DNA of 61,797 nt from an uncultured Eubacteriales bacterium (GTDB taxonomy: Bacteria; Bacillota; Clostridia; Lachnospirales; Lachnospiraceae), in assembly GCA_949284175.1 (NCBI GenBank), contig CASDVE010000019.1, forward strand, positions 1 through 61,797. Direction: 5' to 3'. The number at the start of each line of letters is the position of its first letter. The stretch's first letter is position 1. The position numbers were made by a program, and so were the translations under genes. The notes under the pieces are model-generated. The model was not told where the DNA came from, did not search any database, and saw only the letters and a program-made list of their open reading frames with translations. Shown in pieces: positions 17,661-25,225 of this stretch.

Positions 17661-18538
17661 TTGATATTCTTCCTTTCTTCTATTTGTTTTCGTAGTTCAT
17701 TTAATACGTCCGCAAGATCTCCTGTAATATACATGCTTCTTCCTTTCAGATGTTCTGGGGCAGAAGATACTTCTAAATTCAGGCAAGCGTAAAAAACTTG
17801 GCTATTTTTAGAAGCCATGCTCCAAAAGGGAAGTTTGATAATACTCGGTGTCATTTCTCCAACACCAAGCTCCAAAAAAAGAACCTTTTTCTCTGGCTGC
17901 TGGATCAGATAATCAGAAAGAAAATCTTCGTACCGTTTTACACTTGATTTCCAGTCTGAACCTTCTAAAAAAGTATCATCCCTCACCCAAGGAACCATGA
18001 TCCGCCCACATTTTGGACATCGCGGAACAAGTTCTGGTGATAAAGCAATACTCTTTATTTCCTGATTCATCTTTTCGATGATTTCGTGATTTTCATATAA
18101 ATGATCGTGACAAGGCTGAGAACACTGAAAATAACCGATATTTCCTTGAAAACTGCAAAGTCGTTCTTTCGGGAATACCCGCTCACATTGCATGTCCACA
18201 TTTGTTGTAAGCACGAAGTAGTCTTTTCCATCAACGATTTCCTTCAGATCAAGATAGGGCTGTCCAGTTGGAAGATGCCACATGCTGTAAATATAACGGG
18301 TATAATATGCCCACTGCTGTTCCATAGAAGAATAACAGTAATAAAAGCCTGCAAAAGGAGAAGAAACTCCATAATACATTTTGAAATCTTCCAGATATTT
18401 TTCCATGGATGGCATCCAATGGTAGTGATTATATCCAGCTGCACTGGACAGTCCAGAACCAACACCAATAACAATAGCGTCTGCAAGACTAATCTGCTCC
18501 GCCAACTGTTTTATTTTTGCTGTTATTTGCTGCACCAT
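17657..18538 (-). CDS. Sirtuin-like protein, SirTM class (second paralogue)
   Basis: This NAD-binding Sir2-family protein of 293 residues has ADAIVIGVGSGLSSAAGYN (19-37) as the cofactor loop, TTNVDMQCERVF as the TQNID-equivalent, and FQGNIGYFQCSQPCH followed by PRCPKCG as the zinc ribbon. In classical sirtuins the zinc ribbon is preceded by a catalytic H-G; here that His is Gln. The QG..G..QC form is characteristic of the macrodomain-linked sirtuins (SirTM), known as protein ADP-ribosyltransferases. No macrodomain or GcvH-L gene is adjacent. The start is three bases after the previous paralogue's stop. Function as an ADP-ribosyltransferase is inferred from family resemblance. Confidence 0.8.
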   Translation of the reverse strand: MVQQITAKIKQLAEQISLADAIVIGVGSGLSSAAGYNHYHWMPSMEKYLEDFKMYYGVSSPFAGFYYCYSSMEQQWAYYTRYIYSMWHLPTGQPYLDLKEIVDGKDYFVLTTNVDMQCERVFPKERLCSFQGNIGYFQCSQPCHDHLYENHEIIEKMNQEIKSIALSPELVPRCPKCGRIMVPWVRDDTFLEGSDWKSSVKRYEDFLSDYLIQQPEKKVLFLELGVGEMTPSIIKLPFWSMASKNSQVFYACLNLEVSSAPEHLKGRSMYITGDLADVLNELRKQIEERKNIK

Positions 18539-18541
18539 CCT

Positions 18542-19435
18542 TTATTTCCTCTGTTCCATTAAATTTCTTGCATCCTGAAGAACTGGGGCAATATCTTCCT
18601 TAATAGCAATTCCTTTCTCCTCTATTTCCTTTGGGAGCAGCGCATCTTTTGGATTAATTGTAATATAAAAGGCATGAGGAAGAGCATAGGTTAGATTCCA
18701 GAACGGCTCCTGAATGAACATAGGAGTCATACGCCCTACTCCTAGCTCTAAAAAGAGAATCTTTTTATCTTTGTTGCGTTCAATAAACTCATTAACCTTA
18801 CGATATTCCTCTTTGTATTTTTTCCCCTCAAGGAAAGTATAACCCCGTACCCAAGGTTCTAGCTCTGCACCACATTTGGAACATCGTGGAATCATCTCAG
18901 ATGGAATACATAGGTTCTCATCGATTGCTGCATTCATAGCATAGACCATCTCTTTGTTGTAATAGATCTCATCATGGCATCGGTTGCTACACGGGTAGTA
19001 GCGAGAATCTCCCTGAATAGCGCTGAGCTTTTCCTCAGGGACTACACGGGTAAACTGAAAATCCTGATTCGTGGTCATAATGTGATAATTTTTTCCCTCT
19101 AACAACTTCATCAAATCATGATAAGGTTTTCCAGTTTCACATTCGTATTCTAAATAGCCCAGTCGAGCTAGAAAATCCCAGTGAGCTTCTCGTGATGGAT
19201 ACCGATGATAAAAACCGTTAAAGGCTCCCGTAAATCCATATTTCTTATAGAAGTCTCCAAAATACTCATAAAAAATGTCATCATTGTGATAGAAAAAATT
19301 ATATCCACAAGCGGCAGACATTCCAGCTCCTGCTCCTACTAAAATCGCATCGGCATTGTTAAACTTCTCAACAAGAGTAGCAACATTTTGAGAATATATA
19401 TCATTTGTCTCTAATTTTTGTGTTGTAAACATCAT
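18542..19435 (-). CDS. Sirtuin-like protein, SirTM class (first paralogue)
   Basis: This is the first gene of the sirtuin-NAD operon, 297 residues. Residues near 26-46 read ADAILVGAGAGMSAACGYNFF (NAD loop), near 115 TTNQDFQFTRVV, and near 133-150 IQGDSRYYPCSNRCHDE, with the second cysteine pair in IPRCSKCGAELEPW. Gln again replaces the catalytic His, as in SirTM proteins. The C-terminal half has the sirtuin motifs LFLELGVGRMTP and FYITINPKD (GxS and IN equivalents). It is divergent from an Rrf2 regulator 68 bases away. Likely substrates, and whether the three paralogues act together, are unknown. Confidence 0.82.
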   Translation of the reverse strand: MMFTTQKLETNDIYSQNVATLVEKFNNADAILVGAGAGMSAACGYNFFYHNDDIFYEYFGDFYKKYGFTGAFNGFYHRYPSREAHWDFLARLGYLEYECETGKPYHDLMKLLEGKNYHIMTTNQDFQFTRVVPEEKLSAIQGDSRYYPCSNRCHDEIYYNKEMVYAMNAAIDENLCIPSEMIPRCSKCGAELEPWVRGYTFLEGKKYKEEYRKVNEFIERNKDKKILFLELGVGRMTPMFIQEPFWNLTYALPHAFYITINPKDALLPKEIEEKGIAIKEDIAPVLQDARNLMEQRK

Positions 19436-19503
19436 TGCTTTTCCTTCCTTTAGATGTTATTATTAAAATTACAACAAAAAAAATGAATTTTGGAGGTATT
19501 GGC

Positions 19504-19932
19504 ATGAAATATTCCACGAAACTAAGCGATACTATTCATATATTGGCTTTTATTTATCTTGGTCAAGGGACAAAGCTAACTAGTGCAAAAATTGCGGAGA
19601 GCATAAAAACGAATCCTGCCTATGTTCGACAACAGATGTCCGCTCTAAAAAACGCGGGTATCATTTCTAATACACAAGGACAGGCAAATGCGAGCCTTAC
19701 AAAACCCGCAGATCAGATTACTATGCTGGATATATATCGAGCTGTGGAAGGCGATAAACCTCTACTTCACTTGGATATAGACACGAATCCAGAGTGTGGT
19801 GTAGGAATTAATATCCAGCTTTCTATTGCTGATTTTTACAAAGAAATCCAGAATGTAGCAGAAAAAGAAATGCAAAAAATTACACTTCAAGATATTGTAG
19901 AGCGTTATTATGAGAAATTACAAGAACAATAA
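19504..19932 (+). CDS. Rrf2-family transcriptional regulator
   Basis: This 142-residue winged-helix regulator starts at ATG 19504, with GGAGG nine bases upstream; a longer in-frame start lacks a ribosome site. The N-terminal domain reads MKYSTKLSDTIHILAFIYLG, with the recognition region IAESIKTNPAYVRQQMSALKNAGII near 32-56. It has one cysteine in the effector region (NPECGVG) rather than the three of iron-sulfur IscR/NsrR proteins, so a cluster is unlikely. Its divergence from the first sirtuin gene suggests it controls the NAD operon and itself from the shared 68-base gap. Confidence 0.85.
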   Translation: MKYSTKLSDTIHILAFIYLGQGTKLTSAKIAESIKTNPAYVRQQMSALKNAGIISNTQGQANASLTKPADQITMLDIYRAVEGDKPLLHLDIDTNPECGVGINIQLSIADFYKEIQNVAEKEMQKITLQDIVERYYEKLQEQ

Positions 19933-19959
19933 AAATTTAGCATTCTAAATTATGAATAC

Positions 19960-20140
19960 AACGTACAAAAAGGAACTGCCATACGGATCGCTCCTTATAT
20001 ACTGATAGCTTAAGCAACAGAATGGAGAGCTTCTGGTGATAATTCTTTTGCTTTTTTTGACATAAAAATATGCTCCCTCCTAAGTGACAAGCTTTTGTTA
20101 TTTCACTTGTTTACCTAGAGGGGGCATATCAGCTCTCGCG
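19960..20140 (-). mobile_element. Possible insertion-sequence remnant with terminal-like inverted repeats
   Basis: Two imperfect inverted arms (ATATGCTCCCTC and GAGGGGGCATAT, about 35 bases apart) face each other. On the minus strand a ribosome site GGAGGGAGCATATTTTT precedes an ATG and a 17-codon frame MSKKAKELSPEALHSVA ending in TAA; further matching-looking codons continue in another frame. This looks like the decayed start of a transposase next to its terminal repeat, but I cannot assign a family. Confidence 0.35.
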
Positions 20141-20190
20141 ACTTAGTTTATCCATTATATTTTTTATTTTATTAATTCATATAGAGAAAG

Positions 20191-20222
20191 GACATTCTCT
20201 AAAATTTCCCTTAGAGAATGTC
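20191..20222. terminator. Putative bidirectional terminator between rrf2 and the HAD/aldolase gene
   Basis: A perfect 12-bp stem (GACATTCTCTAA / TTAGAGAATGTC) with an 8-base loop sits 9 bases past the stop of the minus-strand gene at 20231 and downstream of the plus-strand rrf2. T runs on both sides are weak, so the termination role is probable rather than certain. Confidence 0.55.
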
Positions 20223-20230
20223 TTAAAAAT

Positions 20231-20884
20231 TTATTGACTACATTGAGCTTTTCCTACACTACCACAAACTTTTATTTTATCCATAACATATTGTTTCACT
20301 TCTTCACGCCCTCTGGCATTGTATTTCTTTGGATCAATTGTTTCTGGATGTTCTCGCAATACGTCATTAATTCCTTTCGAAAATGCAATTCGAAGATCCG
20401 TTGCATAATTTACTTTACAAACTCCTCTGCGTATACATTCTTTTACGGCTTCGCCAATGATAATACTTTTATTACTTCCCATCATTAAAGAACCAATGGC
20501 TGTAAAATATTTTCTTAAACCAATAGACTCCAACACTTGGTGAATGTGTTCCAGAAACGCATTAGAACAGATAGCTAACCCATACCCCTTTTCTTTTAAT
20601 AAGCAAAGAACTTCCTCGATTCCTTCAAATGGTTGAGCTTTCATTTTCATTAACCGAATTTCATAATTTCTAATATCTTTTGTCCAGCGTATCACTTCTT
20701 CATCTTCTAATCCTCTAAATAATTTATCTATAATATCTGCTTGTGTTAACCCTATACAAGAAATAATTTCTTTACAACTTACCACACATTTTCTTTTTGC
20801 GAGTGCCTTTTGATAGGCCTCTACTGCATATAAATCAGTTCGATTCAAAGTCCCATCTATATGAAATATAACATATTTTCCCAT
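20231..20884 (-). CDS. Chimeric protein: HAD phosphatase N-part joined to class II ketose-bisphosphate aldolase C-part
   Basis: Residues 1 to about 145 are a PGMB-like HAD hydrolase (cap helices near 15-85, LAICSNAFLEHI near 105). Residues from about 148 to 217 match the end of a class II fructose-bisphosphate-type aldolase, with CIRRGVCKVNYATDLRIAF, DPKKYNARGREEVKQYV and KVCGSVGKA. The HAD nucleophile motif DxDGTL reads HIDGTL, so the nucleophilic aspartate is lost. The aldolase zinc-binding barrel is missing. The frame is continuous with a good ribosome site (AAAAGGAG), so a protein may be made, but neither activity should survive. It probably arose by a deletion that fused two genes, with the junction near nucleotide 20440. 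Confidence 0.75.
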   Translation of the reverse strand: MGKYVIFHIDGTLNRTDLYAVEAYQKALAKRKCVVSCKEIISCIGLTQADIIDKLFRGLEDEEVIRWTKDIRNYEIRLMKMKAQPFEGIEEVLCLLKEKGYGLAICSNAFLEHIHQVLESIGLRKYFTAIGSLMMGSNKSIIIGEAVKECIRRGVCKVNYATDLRIAFSKGINDVLREHPETIDPKKYNARGREEVKQYVMDKIKVCGSVGKAQCSQ

Positions 20885-21236
20885 ATTTTTTCTCCTTTTT
20901 ATACCAATATACCATTTCTAATAGAAGTATAAAAAGAGTAATTTCCTTCAAGAACCTTGCAAATAAATGGTCTATTCTTCTAACATTCTACCTTTATTGA
21001 ACATTTAAAAATTCATATGAGTTATTCGTAAATTCTCTTAAGTTTATAAGGTTGCGCATAGCAGATGTTTTTATTGTATCGTAGAACAAAGCGTGCGCCC
21101 AACACTCTTCGCGACTTTATGTTACTTCTAGCAATGCACACTTTGCCGCGCGCGAGCAGTTTGCAAAGCAAACTTATCTTCTCTGCATACAATGAGAAAC
21201 TCGCTTTGCGAGGAATTTCCTATAAAATAAAAAAAT
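20885..21236. other. Intergenic stretch with short inverted repeats, no gene
   Basis: No coding region is supported. Around 21100-21220 a locally GC-richer patch contains two small hairpins: AGTTTGC-AAA-GCAAACT and CTCGC-TTT-GCGAG. They could belong to a repeat family or a leader RNA. A plus-strand frame at 21065-21268 has no ribosome site and runs through the terminator that follows, so it is rejected. Confidence 0.5.
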
Positions 21237-21266
21237 ATCTCCAACCATATAACTATGGTTGGAGAT
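21237..21266 (-). terminator. Rho-independent terminator of the SMR exporter gene
   Basis: A perfect 13-bp stem (ATCTCCAACCATA / TATGGTTGGAGAT) with loop TAAC is followed on the minus strand by a run of seven T residues. It lies about 100 bases past the SMR stop codon and can also terminate plus-strand transcription. Confidence 0.8.
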
Positions 21267-21369
21267 AAAAAACTTTTTATTTTTTCATCTATCTACTTGA
21301 CTAGGATAAATAAAAAGACAGGCAAAACTCAGATAATGCCTCATGAATATGATTGCAAGTGAAATTTTT

Positions 21370-21687
21370 CTAGGCTGATGTTAATTTTAACCCAATAATG
21401 CCAACTACAATACAACCGAGAAATAAAATTCTCATTGTACTTACTGGTTCTTTGAAAAGAAATATGCCTACGATAACGGCACCTACCGCTCCAATGCCTG
21501 TCCAAACGGCATACGCAGTTCCCATAGGAATTACCCTTGTTGCCTTTGCCAAAAAGACAAATCCAATAACCATACCCATAATAGTAATAATTGTCGGCAA
21601 TACTTTCGTAAATTCCTCTGAATATTTTAGAGCAGTCGCCCATATTACTTCAAATACGCCTGCAATAACTAAATAAACCCAAGCCAT
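21370..21687 (-). CDS. Small multidrug resistance family exporter, SugE/Gdx type
   Basis: This four-helix dual-topology membrane exporter has exactly the SugE/Gdx length (105 residues) when started at ATG 21687, which has AAAGGAG five bases upstream; a longer frame to 21732 adds a hydrophilic leader without support. The first helix carries the essential glutamate in AGVFEVIWATALKYSEEF, and the third has the subfamily motif AYAVWTGIGAVGAV. WATxLKxS is typical of the guanidinium exporter (Gdx) branch rather than EmrE. I searched the upstream 500 bases by eye for a guanidine riboswitch and did not recognise one. Confidence 0.85.
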   Translation of the reverse strand: MAWVYLVIAGVFEVIWATALKYSEEFTKVLPTIITIMGMVIGFVFLAKATRVIPMGTAYAVWTGIGAVGAVIVGIFLFKEPVSTMRILFLGCIVVGIIGLKLTSA

Positions 21688-22207
21688 AATGCTCTCCTTT
21701 TCTTCTATCAAAACTTTCATACTATATTTCAATTATTTATGTATCTGTGGATCTAATATTCTTACTAAAAAAATATATATCTTAATTTTCCTCATTTCAA
21801 TATCACCTTGATACTTTTTTATCATCTCGCTTTTTCTTAAATTAAGATTATACAATATTTTTTCAAGGCAAACAACCAAATTCCACCACAAATACATGAA
21901 AGTTTTTACTTCGACTTATCTTATTGTCAAGTTTTATAAATTCAGGCTTCCCTCTAAATATGACATGAGTTTTCGACCAATCACAAACCTTTTCTCTCCC
22001 AGACTGCTTATATCATAATGGAATAAAGTATATGGAATTATTTAAGAAAAATAGATATAGAAAAAGAAGTTTCAGAGATAATAGATACTACGGAATGGAG
22101 AAATGTATCTATTATGTTTTTTCTATCTCTTATGAAACTTCCTTTTCTTATAAATATGTACCGAATGTACTTATGTGAAATTCTAATTCTTACTTAATTT
22201 AAATTCA
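21688..22207. other. Intergenic stretch with a long imperfect hairpin
   Basis: No gene is supported. Around 22050-22150 nested inverted repeats pair AAGAAGTTTCA with TGAAACTTCCTT (outer) and ATAATAGATAC with GTATCTATTAT (inner), separated by an asymmetric internal loop. This lies downstream of the alcohol dehydrogenase stop and could act as its 3' structure or be a repeat remnant. Confidence 0.45.
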
Positions 22208-23221
22208 TTATAAGGCTACATTTACCTTCATATAATTTCCCGGATTTTTCTCAATATCAATAATTGTTGCTGGTGCTTCTTCCATAGATACTACTTTTGT
22301 CAATATCTTTCTTCCATCGACTTTCCCAGAATATAATAACTCAATCGCCTCTTCAAATTCATTGGCACTTGTACGTGCTCCTAAAATATCCACTTCTTTT
22401 CTTGTGATTACATCTGTTGGAAGTGCTGTTTCTTTCTTTGGCCAACCAGTAAATGTGATTCTACCAGCATTCGATACCAAATCTAAAGTGGAACGAACCG
22501 CTTCATTGGCTCCAGAACATTCCATCACTAATTCTGCTCCCTTTTGATTGGTATATTCTAACACTTTTTCTTGTAGGTTTTCTTTTCCTGAATTAATGAC
22601 ATAGCGAACACCTATTTCTTTTGCAAACTCTAATCTCTTATCCACTAAATCAATCATAATAGGCTCTGCTCCATAGGAAAACGCTACCATAGCAGCTAGG
22701 ATTCCAATTGGACCTGCACCAATAATAGCTACATGTTCTCCTTTCTTTAATTTTCCTCGGTGGATTCCATGAAGAGCAATAGTCAAAGGTTCTGCAAGGG
22801 GAGCTAATTCCCAATCCATATCTTTTGGCAACTTCCATAACATATTAGCAGGGTGTACAATATAATCTGCCATCCCTCCTTCTATATGAACTCCCAGCAC
22901 TTTTAAATCTGTGCAACAATTTGTTCTACCAATGGAACAAGGATAACAAGAATTACAATAAATATACGGATCTACAATAACATGATCTCCTACTTGAATC
23001 CCTCTTTCATTTTCTGAAATCTCCATTACTTCTCCAACAACTTCGTGTCCGATCACTCTAGGAAAAGATACTAAAGGATTCGTTCCTCGAAAGGCTCCAA
23101 TATCACTTCCACAAATACCAGCCATTTTAACTCGAATCAATGCCTCTCCCTCTTTTGGATGTGGCTTTTCCATCTCAATACATGTTACACTCCAGGGTTC
23201 TTCAAATTTAATCGCTCTCAT
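22208..23221 (-). CDS. Zinc-dependent medium-chain alcohol dehydrogenase
   Basis: This NAD(P)-dependent oxidoreductase of the sorbitol/threonine dehydrogenase type has 337 residues. Catalytic zinc ligands are visible in AGICGSDIGAF (Cys near 37) and GHEVVGEV (His-Glu near 60). The structural zinc lobe has cysteines in CNSCYPCSIGRTNCC near 90-104. The Rossmann loop is AIIGAGPIGILAAMVA near 165, and IDLVDKRL after strand two suggests NAD preference. GGAGG precedes the ATG. It lies 42 bases after the truncated livF, so it was probably the last gene of a branched-chain-amino-acid-type ABC operon; the substrate is unknown. Confidence 0.88.
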   Translation of the reverse strand: MRAIKFEEPWSVTCIEMEKPHPKEGEALIRVKMAGICGSDIGAFRGTNPLVSFPRVIGHEVVGEVMEISENERGIQVGDHVIVDPYIYCNSCYPCSIGRTNCCTDLKVLGVHIEGGMADYIVHPANMLWKLPKDMDWELAPLAEPLTIALHGIHRGKLKKGEHVAIIGAGPIGILAAMVAFSYGAEPIMIDLVDKRLEFAKEIGVRYVINSGKENLQEKVLEYTNQKGAELVMECSGANEAVRSTLDLVSNAGRITFTGWPKKETALPTDVITRKEVDILGARTSANEFEEAIELLYSGKVDGRKILTKVVSMEEAPATIIDIEKNPGNYMKVNVAL

Positions 23222-23263
23222 AATGCGCTCCTCCTATCATACACAATATTTATTTTTACGTTC

Positions 23264-23860
23264 TTATCCACCCAAATAAGCCTTCTTAATATCATCAGAA
23301 TCCATTAACATTTTGCTATCTCCACTTGTCACCAAATTTCCCACTTCTAATACATAAGTACGATTGGAAATAGACATAGCCATAAAAGCATTTTGCTCAA
23401 CAATAACAATCGGTATCTTTCTCACTTTATTCACTTGCACAATAATATCAAACATATCATCTACAATAACCGGTGCAAGCCCAAGACTTGGTTCATCCAA
23501 CATTAACAATTCTGGATCAGACATCAGCCCTCTTGCAATAGCGAGCATCTGCTGTTCTCCACCAGACATAGAACCCGCTTTTTGTTTTGCACGTTCTTTT
23601 AACCTCGGAAAAAGCTCATACTGTTCTGCTAAATGCTCTTCCATTTGTCTTTTTGACATTTTAACAGAATACGCTCCCATTTCTAAATTTTCTTCCACTG
23701 TCATATTGGGAAAAATTTCTCTTCCTTCTGGAACATACACAATTTTCTCTCTTACAATTTTATGGGAAGGTAGTCCACTAATGATCTTTCCGTCGTATTC
23801 AATTACACCACTTTTTGGCCTGTTGATTCCCATGATTGATTTCATCAATGTCGTCTTTCC
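23264..23860 (-). pseudogene. livF: livF-type ABC ATPase truncated inside its Walker A motif
   Basis: The remaining frame encodes the C-terminal part of a branched-chain amino acid transporter ATPase. The signature MSGGEQQMLAIARGLMSD, Walker B ELLMLDEPSLGLAP and IVIVEQNAFMAMSI are intact. Reading upstream in frame, the codons still spell GKTTL directly before MKSIMG, so homology starts in the middle of Walker A (GxxGxGKTTL). The codon just before is an in-frame TAG in unrelated sequence. The first 40 or so residues are therefore missing and the protein cannot bind ATP. The break coincides with the edge of the mobile element to the right. Confidence 0.85.
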
Positions 23861-23896
23861 CTACTGTGTCAACAGCGTTTTAAAAAAATATCTAAT

Positions 23897-24655
23897 CTAT
23901 CTACTCGTATATTTTTCCTGTTTCTGGTAAAGTTCTGTATGATTCATATAATTTTCTCGTTCATTCAGCCAGTTTTTTACTTTTTTAATTTCTTCTTCAA
24001 AACAACAGTCTTCAACCTTACATTCCTCCTTATAATTGCTAAAAATTTCTTCCAATTCCTGCTGGACTTCCTGTCTTTCCATCTTTTCATAATTATCTAA
24101 TTTATCAATAGAATCATAGTATTCCAGTTCTTCCAGCAACCCTTCTATATAGTCCGTCATATCCGTATTGCAAAGATAAGAAAGAAATGATGTTGATCCA
24201 TAATCAAAGCTAAACCAGCAGCGTTGAAACCATTGTTCTACATACATACGTTCATCGGAGCCATTGGTTCTTTCTCCTCCAATCAAATCACCAATAAAGT
24301 TCTCAAGTAATCCTCCTACAGTTAGGTCGGCTGCTCCAGCTTTATAGCATAATCTTTTGAAATCTGTTTTAGAAAGTTTTATAGGAATACAATAGGTCCT
24401 GCTTTTATCATAAAGTTTTTTTACTTCTTCCGGCTCACAATATATCAAATTTGTTCCCGAATAAATGGCTTTTTTCAATTCGGAAAAGGGTTTCTTCAGC
24501 CACATATACTTTCCTGTTTCATCTCTTGCAAAATAAATCCCCTTTTCTAGTTCATACTCCCGTATATCTCGTAAGATTATTTCCTGAGTATCCTCGGAAA
24601 GTGCATTTATTAAAAGAGAGTCATCTGGTACTGTAAGGAATCTCTCTCTATCCAT
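23897..24655 (-). CDS. Hypothetical protein of the mobile element
   Basis: I do not recognise a named domain. The 252-residue acidic protein is soluble, has no signal peptide or membrane segment, and contains VKLSKTDFKRLCYKAGAADLT-like and GLLENFIGDLIGGERTNGSDE segments near 95-130. A charged C-terminal coiled-coil-like region (about 175-240) is rich in Glu and Lys. AGGAGG lies seven bases before the ATG. It is the gene nearest the element's left end; its stop lies 36 bases from the livF junction. Confidence 0.6.
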   Translation of the reverse strand: MDRERFLTVPDDSLLINALSEDTQEIILRDIREYELEKGIYFARDETGKYMWLKKPFSELKKAIYSGTNLIYCEPEEVKKLYDKSRTYCIPIKLSKTDFKRLCYKAGAADLTVGGLLENFIGDLIGGERTNGSDERMYVEQWFQRCWFSFDYGSTSFLSYLCNTDMTDYIEGLLEELEYYDSIDKLDNYEKMERQEVQQELEEIFSNYKEECKVEDCCFEEEIKKVKNWLNERENYMNHTELYQKQEKYTSR

Positions 24656-24715
24656 ATTCTCATCCTCCTATCCGCCAGCGTCATAACCAATCATTGCCTT
24701 ATTTACTTATACAAA

Positions 24716-24747
24716 AAAGCATATCCACATTTCAGCAGATATGCTTT
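24716..24747 (-). terminator. Terminator downstream of the rpn genes
   Basis: A perfect 10-bp stem (AAAGCATATC / GATATGCTTT) with a 12-base loop is followed on the minus strand by a run of six T residues, 25 bases past the stop of the small rpn-tail gene. Confidence 0.75.
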
Positions 24748-24771
24748 CTTTCTATTCCAATATAAAAAATG

Positions 24772-25002
24772 TTACCTATTATTGTTAGCTTTCCTGATTT
24801 CTTTCTCAGTTACTCCGGCAAACTTCTTAATTTCTTCCCTAGACAATCCATTTGCTAGAAGATTTTTAATAACAGTTAATTTTCCTTCCTCGATTCCTTC
24901 TTTCTTTCCCTGCTCGATTCCCTCTTTCTTTCCCTGTTCAATTCCCTCTTTCTTTCCTTCTTCAATTCCTTGCTGTTTTAATTTTTCTAATGCAGTACAC
25001 AT
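24772..25002 (-). CDS. Free-standing duplicate of the Rpn C-terminal small protein
   Basis: This 76-residue frame (MCTALEKLKQQGIEEGKK...) is a near copy of the last 68 residues of the upstream rpn gene, with one extra GKKEGIEQ heptad-like repeat and a diverged end (EKEIRKANNNR). AAGGAG lies nine bases before ATG 25002, the same layout as the internal start in rpn. A longer frame from 25029 overlaps the rpn stop. By analogy with the known RpnS proteins (products of internal starts in rpn genes that inhibit the full-length nuclease), it could be a dedicated antitoxin. That function is inference; a passive duplication fragment is the alternative. Confidence 0.6.
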   Translation of the reverse strand: MCTALEKLKQQGIEEGKKEGIEQGKKEGIEQGKKEGIEEGKLTVIKNLLANGLSREEIKKFAGVTEKEIRKANNNR

Positions 25003-25018
25003 ACTGTCATTCTCCTTA

Positions 25019-25225
25019 TTATAGCTCACGTTGTGCTTGTTTGATTTCCTCTTCTGTTACTCCAGCAGCAGTCTTAATCTTTTCCTGTGACATTCCACTC
25101 ACTAGGAGATTCTTAATAATAGTTAATTTTCCTTCCTCGATTCCCTCTTTTTTTCCCTGTTCAATTCCCTCTTTCTTTCCTTCTTCAATTCCTTGCTGTT
25201 TTAATTTCTCTAATGCAGTACACAT
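25019..25225 (-). CDS. Intragenic small protein (RpnS-like) encoded in frame within rpn
   Basis: Inside the rpn frame an AAGGAGG sequence stands eight bases before an in-frame ATG (25225), predicting a separate 68-residue product (MCTALEKLKQQGIEEGKK...). Strong ribosome sites inside a coding region are rare by chance, and internal RpnS antitoxins translated from the 3' end of rpn genes are known in other bacteria. The small protein has three GKKEGIE-type units and a short helical C-terminus. Confidence 0.6.
   Translation of the reverse strand: MCTALEKLKQQGIEEGKKEGIEQGKKEGIEEGKLTIIKNLLVSGMSQEKIKTAAGVTEEEIKQAQREL

Noticed and set aside
21065..21268. Plus-strand frame of 67 codons between the HAD and SMR genes
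   Set aside because: No ribosome site, overlaps the hairpins and ends inside a strong terminator stem.
21688..22200. Guanidine riboswitch upstream of the Gdx/SugE-type exporter
   Set aside because: I looked for the conserved motifs of the guanidine riboswitch classes by eye and did not find them; a covariance-model scan would be decisive.
24890..25200. CRISPR-like or microsatellite array because of repeated GKKEGIE codons
   Set aside because: The repetition is explained by in-frame protein repeats in the Rpn tail and its duplicate; there are no spacers.
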